This document shows positions 53,639 through 64,000 of a stretch of 64,000 nt of DNA, piece by piece. Within the stretch, counting starts at the first letter, position 1, and each line of letters begins with the position of its first letter. The DNA comes from Malus domestica (lineage: Eukaryota > Streptophyta > Magnoliopsida > Rosales > Rosaceae), in the NCBI RefSeq assembly GCF_042453785.1, contig NC_091674.1, positions 25,126,001-25,190,000 of the forward strand, given 5' to 3'. The position numbers were made by a program, and so were the translations under genes. The notes beneath the pieces were generated by a model that ran no database searches, had not been told where the DNA came from, and saw only the letters and a program-made list of their open reading frames with translations.

Positions 53639-54725
53639 AAGGTAATTTGCCGGCATTGCAGTTTGCACAAGAGGCAGGACTGTACGTTCCGTTTGACTAG
53701 TCCAATTTATTTGACTGCTGTCAAACCGGGAAACCGAGCATCATATACTGTGAACCACGTGTCAATGACTCATTGGGCTTTAATTGTTATAATGGTAGGT
53801 CACATAACACTGTACCAAATGTAAATTATTTTGACAACAAACAAGCATATATATCACGTCATAAAAAAGAGAAAAAAAAAGTTTTTTATATTAAAGAAAA
53901 TTATGTAATACGACATCCACCTTTAAATGGACATGTTTACGTACTTGAAATGTAAATGAGCATGAATTGAGTTATGAAGGATTTAGGATAAACATGAAAG
54001 ATGCACTCTCGTTAAGGTGACTACTAACCGTCACAAATCAAAATGAAAATAAAATTGAAAACTAATAAAGTGTTTACTAACTATTCAAAATCAGAATAAA
54101 AACTAGTATAATTACTTAAATACTTCTCGTACAAAACAAATATTACTTTTATCACAAAGAAAATGTGAGGGTAACTCTGGTGTAAAACAAATTTGATTCA
54201 TGTTGACAATTTTCCATTCCCACTCCCCTTTCGAATTCCTTCCTAATTTTGTGGAATTCATATAGATTTTGATTCCCGTACTTATGTAAACAATGAGACA
54301 ATCTGCAATTGGAATGACTCATTACTTGCATTTCCTTCCCAAAGTAATGAACATGACCTAAACAAAGAAAAAATTGAGTCTGGCCAAACACTCGGATCCA
54401 GTATGTTTGATGCACAAAAGATCTTTTCATACTAAATAGGCGAATCATTACATGTGGGTCTCATCTTGTGTCTTTGATGATGTATGCACTTGCTAACATA
54501 AAAAAAAAAAAAAAAAAAAAAAATCTTCTATGCATGAGTTGATCGTCTCCCACACTATGGTGAGGAGAAATTTCAATTCAAGAAAGTCTATACGACCACA
54601 ATTACAACATATAATGGGCTCTTTATTTGAAAAGATACTCACTTATTACTAATTCACCACGTGACCAATGTTTATTAGACGAACGTTCATCAAGAAAATG
54701 GTTGTTAACATATTTGACTTGGGTG
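53639..54725. other. Intergenic DNA, no feature seen
   Basis: AT-rich sequence with an A-run of 24 bases near 54500-54523. No supportable gene. Confidence 0.45.
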
Positions 54726-54734
54726 CAACAAGAC

Positions 54735-54942
54735 GGAAAAGGATCCTCCCATGATCATTTTCTTAGGGATCCGGAAGATCCCATGATCATGACCGTTTAT
54801 CGTATATCGTACGGTCAGTTTTCATTATGTACTATTTATATTTAATTTAAAATTTAAAATTTAAAATAATTTTTTATCGTACAATGCACGATAAACGATC
54901 ATGATCATGCAATCCTCCGAATCACCAGCAGGATCCTTTTCC
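54735..54942. mobile_element. MULE-type MITE (208 bp)
   Basis: The ends are perfectly inverted, GGAAAAGGATCC and GGATCCTTTTCC. The interior is also largely inverted (ATGATCATGACCGTTTATCG against CGATAAACGATCATGATCAT). The 9-bp duplication CAACAAGAC is at 54726-54734 and 54943-54951. Confidence 0.88.
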
Positions 54943-54951
54943 CAACAAGAC

Positions 54952-57900
54952 CGTCGTCTTCTAGTAAATACATCTTTTCAATTGACCATTTGAAAAGTGA
55001 AAATCTTTGTCAAACTTCTGGGTGAGAATATGACTTTCGACCATAGTCAATTTCTCAATTGTACTCATAGTCATTATTGTTCAGGTATAAAAATGGCTGC
55101 TGGTGGGCGAGGGCAGATTTGTCATTTCACTCCTGATTCCCATCTCTTGGACTTGTTTGGTATGTGAAGCCTTTTTTTTTCTTTTTTTTTTTTAAGTACA
55201 ACAATATTTTTATATTAAAGGGATTGGAAGTTCGGCTAAAGCACACAATAGGCAACTTAATTTAGTATTAAATTCGTCATCTATGAGATTCGAACGTAAG
55301 ATCTTTCACTTCCAAGTGAAGAGGAATACCACCAGACCGTATGTGGAACTATCGGGAGCTTTGATCTATGTTTTGTAAATTCTTTTTGTTTCCTTTTTGT
55401 CCAAAATTATGAATGTCATTATAAACTCTTGAATTAACATGTTACTTAATAACCGGGATTAGTGATTTCTCTTTACTTGTTAGTAGGGAGAAAAATATGC
55501 ATAACATATAAGGTTTGAATATTAGAAATGACGAGTTCGCAATTAATTTATTCTCATCCCCTGGTATAAACATATGAACATATTTAAAAAAAGTATAACA
55601 TTAACATCCATGATTTCTTCAATTCACATAATCCAACGGCCAAAAATTAAAAGTGATGTGTAATAAATAAAACTGTATGTGTGTGTGGATAACATTACCC
55701 TAATAATTTATTAATTTCTAAATTATATATTAAACATTTCGTAGAAAGTTTTGGATCACCGAAATCGCTAGTACTAATCAATCCACTACAACCAGGTTCT
55801 GATACTCTTCCTCAGTGATGGCTGCTTCCAAGGCAAGCTCCGGGCGAATTTCCCCACCATTGTCCAAGAACAACTCGAGCAATTTTGTCGGAGTAATATT
55901 TCAGCATCGTCACCCTGGTTGTGTAGATGGCATCACCCATTTTCTTGGATCGTCGTGTAGTCATCATCAGCATAACAAGTCATATGTGGTATCAATAATG
56001 AAGTTAAAATTACCCAAAACAACTCAAAAGTCTCACTTGAAACACTCTTAATCCAAGAAAAATTGGTTAGTTGTGTGCTCAGCTGTTGATCACGGTCATT
56101 TTAATTTGGTAAGATGTCGTCCTCATCATCCTTTATCTCAAATTGAAACCCAAGCTTGACCCAAGCTTGTATCACAACTCTCACAAATTTAGACATTTTT
56201 TCTTTCGAGTAGGAAGGCAAAAGTAGAAAGGAAGGAGAAGAGGATTAAAAAATAAAAAAGCAAAAGTAAAAAAATATTAAAAGCAAAAAGTAAGACTTTC
56301 AAGAAACCCTAAAAACACAGGTGCTTCTTCTTCCTATCTCTCCCTTGATCAAGGTCCTCCTCAAAACTTACAAAGCCGCCAGTTGCCTCACCTCCATAGG
56401 AATCACCGCCCTCAAATCAAATCCGATGAAGGAAATAAAAGGAAAATAGCATAAGATTGGGATCTATCCCGCGAAAAGGTTAGAAATTAGAGACATAATA
56501 ATTTCTTTTGCTTGAAAAACTTATCAGATAGGCCCGAGATCATCATGGCACCTTAATAGTTTCAGCTCCACGTGATATCATGTTTATGTAATTAAGTTTA
56601 TTGGTTTTTTTTTTTAACAAGATCATGATAATTTTTTCCTTGAGTTTTCACAAATAATTTTTTTTTTTTGGAAGTCATTCACGTAGTAGCTAGGGTCTGT
56701 TTGATGGGGTATATGTTCATGTATGGACCTTTTTTTGAAAGAGAAATTTTAAAACCATTGATTGCTCGATCAATTTTCAGATTCTCGTTGGAATGGAATC
56801 TGTTTTCATTGACATAAGAACAAGAAATCTCGTGATTGATGGTTCTTTCTCTCAATAAAAGATTACAACGATGGGGCCATAATTTTGGCCAAAAAAGCCT
56901 TCATTAGATAATTTCGTCAAGCTTTTGGTGGGTACATGCCAAATTATGTCGTCGAGGACTATCGAGTGAGGCTTTTTATTGAACATTGTTACGTAGCATA
57001 AGGTTGCACACAAGAAATAGGAGAAGAAAGACAAAGAAAAGAAAGAAAGAAAAAATACAAATAACTATGTAGGTGGTTGCAAAAAAAGAAGTAGCAGTTT
57101 GTAATTAAGTAATTTTGACTCATTTTTTTAGTTTGTCGCAATTGTGTATAGGGATTATATAAAAATATACATTTGAATTATGATGCTATTAAGATCATGA
57201 GCAGCCAATGAACCAATATTAGCTCTGTTGCTGCTTAGTGCATGTGTGCATGTTTCCCTTAAAGTTGTACTAGGATAATTGAGAATGTTGGTTCTTATTC
57301 TAATTTGTCAATGATTAAGCGGGACTTATTGCTTACTTTTAATTCGGAAGATGATGCTCTTTGGAACTTGCAACTTTTCTTGCCATTATTTTCATGATAT
57401 TGGAAAGGTTTGAAGCTTTTAGTTTAATATTAATTAATCAACAAACATGTAGCAGCATATACTATATAGTATTTGTAACTATTTTTAGTATGGCAGCTCC
57501 AAGGAAAGAGAGTTCATACCAAATTGATGTGGAATGAAAGAGCGAGCTGATCTTGGTGACGCATCTCTTCAAGATCACGAATTTTATTTTATTTTATTTT
57601 ATTTCTCTATGTGGATTTGTTTGAATTTGATTTTGCGCGTACTCGGTCTAAGTTGTTGGATGAGAGAAATATTAAGGATTGAGATTGGTTTCTAGATAAA
57701 AGTTAAATCAATCGCATAATCAATCTAAGTTCAAAGTTCTGGTCGAAGATGACGAGACTTGACAACGGTACAGTTTTGACCGAGAATAATTCCGAGTATA
57801 TTCAAAGAATATGCCAAGGAATTATAATATTTTCAGAATTTTACAACTTGGAAAACTTGGCCATCACAAAATTCACCCCTATAAATAAAAGTGGTTTTGC

Positions 57901-58961
57901 AACGTAGAGGAGACCTTCAACTCAACGCTCTATACGAAACCTTTCTCACACCCTTGAAAAAAAAAAAACTAACTACTTCACTAACCTCTCTCGTCAATAC
58001 ACATTCAGTTTGGATTAACATTATTGGATTGACAAACCGACGACACATTCAATTTGGATTAACATCACTTGAGCTGTAGAATCTGTCGTTCTAAGAGTAC
58101 CTTAAGTTTGGATTAACAATATTAGTCCTAGTTTGATTGGTTATCAATCCAAATCTCAGCCGACGAAGAGTCTTCAATTATTTCGCCGAAAGTGGTCACT
58201 TCATCAGCTTTTCCTGCGAAATGAGGTGTTATATGATCGGTTACTCACATATGCATTTCAGAGTTCGGCATTCAAACTACTTAACCACATTCACTGTAAA
58301 GACACTCATCTCTTTTGAGTATATTTTCCCTTATTGCTTGATAGTCGAATCCGGTGCAGAAGATAGTCGAATTTGGTGCAGAAGATTGAACTTTTGTAAC
58401 CGGAGGCATAACCTTGTATTCAGATTCCAAAACCTTAGGCCGAAAGTGTTCCTTCATCGGCCAAACTCGTTTGAAAGTACTTTTAAAATGACTAAAATCG
58501 CTTTAAAAAAAATATTTTTGAGTTCCAAACCAGCCCATAATTCCTTTGCTTTGACAAATGACATAAACTTTCCCATTTTCACAGCTATCATGATAACAAG
58601 GAGGGCAACGCCTCTTCTGAATATATTTAATTGTCTTTTTCATGAGATTACTTGGGCCCCAAGCACTCCAAATTCTAAGTATACCTAGATTAATAACTTA
58701 ATAAGCAATTAAATCAAACCAGAATGATTAGCCGACCAAATCATTTCCCATAAATGATCAGATTCCACCACACTAATCATACTTAAATACCCCCTTTTCG
58801 CCATATCACGCGATTCACGTCTGCCAAAATACGAGGAGAATCTGTCAAATAGTAGAGAAGCAATCCAAAAGCCTAACCAAAATAGTATCCAAATGGTACA
58901 GATTGAAAAAGCAAATCTTCTCTAACATGGCAGTGGCACTGTAACAAATATCGGTACAAGG
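54952..58961. other. 4-kb gene-poor stretch between REF6 and the AP endonuclease
   Basis: No gene is supported. A possible coding relic lies at 55778-55910 (minus), about 40 codons including FLDNGGEIRPELALEAAITE and ending in VVVD and a stop; I do not recognise it. Around 57900-58700 a repeated word TTTGGATTAAC with LTR-like low complexity suggests retrotransposon debris, but no ends were found. Confidence 0.4.
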
Positions 58962-61900
58962 TTATGCAGGCAACCCAGTTTCTGTAGAAGCCGTGTCTCC
59001 TTCCGAAAGCACGAGGGAGACTGGACAATGATCGCTTCCATAAAACCCTGCACAGAGTTTAGAATCAAATGCTTGTTATTCAGATCTAAGCGGTGATAAT
59101 CCAGCATAAAAAGTGACATGGAATGTAATGTATGAAAACTATGAAGATTATGCTCTTTCATTTTAGCTTTTGAGGTTAACCGGTAGTTTACGATGGAATT
59201 TTCTGAGCATCGAATGGTAAAAGCCCAAAGCAACATGATCAATCTCTTTCTTCTCTTTTCGTTTAGTTTCTTTTGTTTTTAAGATTGCTACCTAGCATTC
59301 GTGTCGTGTTTTCCGTGTTCGTGTCGTTTTTGTGTCATACCCGATATCTTAACAGGTCGTGATGTGTAATACCCGTTAAAATAAACGGGTAAAATGACCC
59401 GACCCGAAATCGACCTAATAATATTAACAGGTAATATGACCCGACCCGTTACCCTTTAAGGAAAATATATTTTAAACCAATAAATAATCAAATGAAAAAC
59501 ATAATACTAAATAAGTATATACATTTCATATTGTTACATCCAAAACATAAAAACGCATTTTTCTTTTAAGTATATTTCACTTACCTAAAGTCTTTAATAG
59601 TTTTTAATTACTGTAGAAGTGTAAAAAAATATAGAAAAATATATATAAACGCTCGTAATGACAAGCTTTACAACTTTCATGAAAAGCTTAACTTCGAAAT
59701 TCACCACTATAATCATATAAATCATAAATCAAAATTTAACCATTGATTGTTTTTTACATTTACGCTTCATTGTCCTCATCAAATTTTGTTTTTTCAGATT
59801 TTTTTTTTTGAAAACTTGATCTATTAGAGGATGCAGGAAGATGAACAGTTTGGATCGTTGATGTTATATTCAAAGTTTTAGTGTTGGTGAAAATATTGCT
59901 TGATGTTTATAAAGTTTCTACAAACTATATGACATCGACTCATATTTCAGTTAACCGTAAATATCAAAACGTGATATCAAATATCTGAACCGTTCATCTT
60001 CTTACATCCGCTAGATGATCATGTTTTCAAAAAAAGAAAATTTAAAAAATGAAATTCAGTAAGAAGAATAAAGTGTAAATGGCAATCGACGATTAAATAT
60101 AAATTTAAGGTTTATAAATTTTAGTGTTGGATTTCGAAGCTGACATCTTCATGAAAGTTGTAAAGTTTGTCACTATGAGTGATTGTATATTTTTTTTTAC
60201 ATTTTTTTACACTTCTACAATAATTATTATTAATTTTGCCCTCAAATAAAAAACATTATTCGTGAAGGTTTGAAGGATTTTAAAAATCTAAACGATAATG
60301 TAAATGTAACCATTATCTACTTTTGGAGGAATAATGATGAATCAAGAGTGTTTATATATTCTTTCACATTTTTCATACTTGTATGTATGTCTTCTTAGTT
60401 CTTGCCTATACAAATACTATATTAGTTTATTTTAATTTTGGATAACATGTTAAGTAAAATTTATCCTAGTAATTATAATAAGGAACTCTCATAATAAAAA
60501 TAAATAATGACTAAAACTTTTTTTTAAAACTTATATAGAATAATAATACAAAACTATATATTTAATATAGAATATATTGTATATATTAATATGGCTATTG
60601 TATTTTATAATAAATCTTTTAGTAATTAAACTTTAAAATTATCAAAATAAATATTTTCTTAACGGGTCGAAACAACCCACATGTTACCCGCGTGTATACC
60701 CGTTATCAACGGATCACCCGATAATGACCTGATAAGTTATAGTGTTGACCCGAAACCCGTTATTTTCGTGTCGTATCAGAAACTGCCGGGTATGACCAAT
60801 GTGTGAATAATGTACTGGTTCCAGGGATTACAAAAGAGTAGAAAGCCAACAGAAGTAATATCCAACACATACCTTGTAGTTCAATCCCATGCCCATGCAT
60901 CTCGCATGAAACAATCCTATCTTTGAGTTTCTCTGCAACGACGAAGTAGTCTATTCTCATCCTTTTACCTCGATACCTGCCAGAAACCAACCAGTATGTT
61001 TATCAGGTGGTGTTACCCTGGACACCAATATATGATTATCAAAAAGACTCCCAATCATTCCTGCACATTTAAATGGAGCGACAAAGATATACAAACACTG
61101 CATGGATTTAACAATAATCATTATCAAAATTCATAGTAAGTTCTTACTTTCCTATTGGGTTTCCAGACCAGGAGAAGCCACGCTCCATGTCCTTCTCCTT
61201 GTGAAGGTGCCGGTATGCATCTATTAACTTTCCCCTGAAGCATAACCCACATAACCCAATTCAGAAAATCTTCAAAGAATCAAAACTCGTGAAGGAAAAA
61301 AAAGATATAATCAGACAAAAAATATAGCTCTCAGAGTTATTCTTCAAGTAACAATTAACCTCCTCTCAGTAAATTATGTTTAAATATAGGAAATGTAGCT
61401 TATATTTTCCAGTGGATTTACATACTCTTTCAAAATGTTACCAAAACGCTTCCTCTCATTCAAGGTAAATCCAGGCTGCCCACAATCCTGCATCATCCAG
61501 AAAGCAAACCCTTCTTAGTGTTTAGTAGGCCACACTTTTAATTGACATATAGCCTCACAATCCTGCATCCATTCACCACTCCAGTTGTCTAATGCTAAAA
61601 CTCGATACACTATTAATCAACAAATGGAGGAAGGGCAGCAGATAATACGGCCACCATCAACACAAATGATGGTAATTCTTCATAGAGAAGCATCTCAACC
61701 GCACAACAACTTAATGGCTTCAATTCTTGTATTACTATTTTTTTCTCAAATGTTAAATACCAAATGGTGGATTGGAACCTCCATGTTCTACGTACATAGT
61801 AATAAAGCAGTTAAAATCCATGGAACCACCAAGTACTTCTTAACAAACAAAAATGCATATGCATCGAAAAAAGAGTGGTCACCATTCATTTCCTCCTATT

Positions 61901-64000
61901 CATTTTTTAGCAATTTAGGTAACATATGGCAAGTCAACTAAAACCACATACTAATTACTATGGGTATGCCAACCATAATCATGTTCAAAGAAGCTTCAGT
62001 ATAAAATATAATACCTCTTTATTTGGAGGAACATAACCATTAACCTTTGCTGCACTGAAAAAATCTGGATGACTCACATCAATCTCTTCATGACTGCATA
62101 TGAATTTAGGTTAAGAAAGAAGAATGTGAGTTCGGGGAAAGAAACTGATACACACAATCAGAAAAGAGCAAGAGAAAATATGATAGAGAAATCTTAAGAG
62201 GATAAAACATCTGCACAGAAAGAAAAAAATTCACCTAACATTCAGATCACCGCACCATATAAGAGGCTTATCCGAAGATTGCAGAACAAACTCTAAAATC
62301 CTTTTATCCCATTTTCTTCTCCTTGGGAATGAGTTTTCTTCCTCCTTCCAACCATTGTTTGGTGCATATGTGTTCAACAAATTAAATGTCTCAAATTCAG
62401 CTAGGATGACCCGGCCATCTGGTTCATGCTTTGAAACTAAAACAAAGTAAACTATATTAGCTGACTGTTGATCCATGTGCAAGTCAATATAAAGAAAATA
62501 GCGGTGGGGATAGAGATGCAAGCACAAAGATTAAAAGTTTTCTCCCCCTACATGGTTGGACCAGAATATGTACACACACTTTCCATTTCTAAGAGAGTCA
62601 GACTTAATTATTAAGAATCTCTGAAATAATATAAGTTCATTGTTCTTAACATAATCAATTGGATATTTACATACACTTTACATAATTTGGCAGGCAAAAA
62701 AAAAAAGTAGAATGAAATGATCCGAAACTAAGTAGGCAGCATAGATATTGATGTTTGTAACTTGAAAGTAAGAAGTTGGCTTCATATGTGACTTTCAGTG
62801 GGTGCATGTTATTAAAAGAAATAGAGTATTAACCAGCAAACCTTTTCTGTCAAGATTGAAAAATACTTTTTGTGGCTGTAAACACTTCTTTACAAATAAT
62901 GCAGTTCCTGCATACTTTGAATCTGAAAGAGACCACCAGACACGATAATCTCCAAAGGGTGGGCTTGACAGGGCACGCATAATTATCTGCATAATTTGAG
63001 ACAGGAAAATAGGTAACCAACCTATACATTAGAAGAGATCATCATTTCGACCCTTTTTGCATGCAATGATCAAACATACAAGGTGAGAAATACGAAGTGG
63101 AATATCGATTGAATGGATGGAGAATCTAACTCAATCAATGAAGCTTGATCCCATTCCCATAAACCATTAGAATCACGAAAATATCTTGGTACTACCATAC
63201 TGCCCTAAGACAACCAACAAAACTCAAGAGAGCAAACCTGTACAAAAAGTATTTTTAAAAAATCCTTGAACTAAGAAAGAGTAAATTGTAGTAATGGTCC
63301 CTTAACTAAAAATCCATTACCATTGGTCCCTGAACTCATCAAAATGTATAGCTATGGTCCTTTTCATCAACTTCATCAAAATTTTGTCAAAATGAGTTAT
63401 GTTGGAAGGACCATTGCTACAATTGGGGTCCCTCAACTCATCAAAACGTGTAGCTATGGTCCTTTTCGTCAACTTCGTCCGAATTTTGTCAAAACGAGTT
63501 ATGTTGGAACGACAATTGCTACAATTGGGTTAAAGTTGAGGGACAATTTCTCCAGTTGGATTAAAGTTGAGGGACAAATGGTAATGGATTTTAATTGAGG
63601 GACCATAGCTGCCCGTTTTGATAAGTTGAGGGACCAATGGTAATGAAATTTTAGTTGAGGGACCATTGCTCCAATTGAGTTAAAGTTAAGGGACCATTGC
63701 TACTATTTACTCAACTAAGAAACTAAAAGCTTTCTAGACATAATTGGGTAATGTCCTAAGTTTTTGCGGTGTCATATAACACTCCAAAACTTCAAGCATA
63801 ATGCTTTGAGTATGACAATGGTCAATGATCGGAATGAAACAGTTCAACTTCAACTTCAACAAGCACATTCTCCAACCGAAGTCTTAATTCATAAAAATAT
63901 CATACCTGCTTTTCTTCACGTGACGAGGAAGTGTCATCTTTCAACTCTCCTGGGTTTTTAGGTCCACCCTTTGAACCAGCAGCAGGCATCCTTACTTCCT
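58962..64000 (-). CDS. APE1L: APE1-like AP endonuclease (5' end outside window)
   Basis: Eight exons on the minus strand: from the window edge to 63906, 62986-62842, 62436-62235, 62093-62015, 61487-61426, 61234-61148, 60976-60873, 59047-58962. They give 285 residues; the N-terminal part is beyond 64000. The ExoIII/APE1 nuclease fold is recognisable from its motifs: the edge codons read EVRMPA (metal-binding Glu), then NTYAPNNGW (active-site Tyr), IWCGDLNVSHEEIDV (Asp and Asn), GNPIGKYRGKRMRIDYF and the C-terminal GSDHCPV (catalytic Asp-His). The enzyme cuts DNA at abasic sites and trims 3' blocking groups in base excision repair. It fits the APE1L branch, not ARP (no SAP domain seen here) or APE2. 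No stop or frameshift interrupts the visible part. Confidence 0.9.
59296..60780. mobile_element. Foldback-type element in an AP endonuclease intron
   Basis: The outer ends are rich in ACCCGACCCGTT on the left and its reverse AACGGGTCGAAAC on the right, with TCGTGTCG words at both edges. Inside, 59601-59885 and about 59960-60230 are imperfect reverse complements: TGTAGAAGTGTAAAAAAAT, CTTTACAACTTTCATGAA and GATGAAC are shared. The stretch is very AT-rich and non-coding. No target duplication could be fixed, so the exact ends are approximate. Confidence 0.65.
63279..63712. mobile_element. MULE-type MITE (434 bp) in an AP endonuclease intron
   Basis: The inverted ends begin GAGTAAATTGTAGTAATGGT and, on the other strand, GAGTAAATAGTAGCAATGGT. 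The interior repeats words such as GAGGGACCA and TGGTCC in both directions. A 9-10 bp duplication, AACTAAGAAA, is at 63269-63278 and 63713-63722. Confidence 0.85.

Noticed and set aside
55815-56051. Resemblance of NSSNFVGV to the start of an AP2/ERF domain.
   Set aside because: The following residues do not continue the domain, so the match is too short to support a call.

Overview
The window is plant nuclear DNA: AT-rich, with many short exons bounded by GT..AG introns, plant-type proteins and dense LTR, TRIM, SINE and MITE insertions. The repeat types (a MITE beginning GGGAACTTTAACGAAAAG, an Au-like SINE tail, a TRIM with a Met-tRNA primer site) fit a woody rosaceous dicot such as apple or pear. 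That assignment is inference from memory, not a search.

Layout, left to right. 0.4-8.4 kb (+): the last 20 exons of a callose synthase of the CALS10/GSL8 type, with a complete TRIM retrotransposon in one intron. 10.9-11.4 kb (-): intact ribosomal protein L26 with telo-box and site II motifs upstream. 13.4-15.0 kb (+): a three-exon NOI/RIN4-type small protein whose first exon holds only 9 coding bases. 15.9-41.4 kb (-): a tandem array of five CCCH zinc-finger genes, called here A (15.9-19.3), B (20.6-21.2, fragment), C (23.6-27.2), D (33.2-37.2, broken) and E (38.0-41.4). The array is split by a 2.37-kb solo LTR and a 4.6-kb Ty3/gypsy chromovirus. 42.8-43.7 kb: a near-palindromic inverted repeat whose arms match the inside of that solo LTR. 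45.6-52.4 kb (-): REF6, the H3K27 demethylase with JmjN, JmjC and four C2H2 fingers. 59.0-64.0 kb (-): an APE1-like AP endonuclease cut by the right window edge, with a 1.5-kb foldback element in one intron.

From memory, the run NOI - CCCH - REF6 - APE1-like has the same neighbours as Arabidopsis At3g48450 - At3g48440 - At3g48430 - At3g48425. The single CCCH gene there has become five here. E is the ancestral-looking copy with five fingers. A and C have lost finger 2, shortened exon 4 and the C-terminus, and gained a new first exon coding for a membrane-anchor-like helix plus repeats of about 11 residues of the form xDPxxxxxIRx. D joins that new first exon to an E-type body and is broken by a finger Cys-to-Arg change and a frameshift. 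B is only the 3' end. E carries the DP-repeat block inside its own first exon.

The genes do not form one pathway. CALS10 makes callose at cell plates and plasmodesmata, L26 is a ribosomal protein, NOI proteins belong to the RIN4 immune-signalling family, REF6 removes H3K27 methylation, and the APE1-like enzyme repairs abasic DNA. The most unusual parts are the remodelled CCCH array and the LTR-derived hairpin locus beside it.
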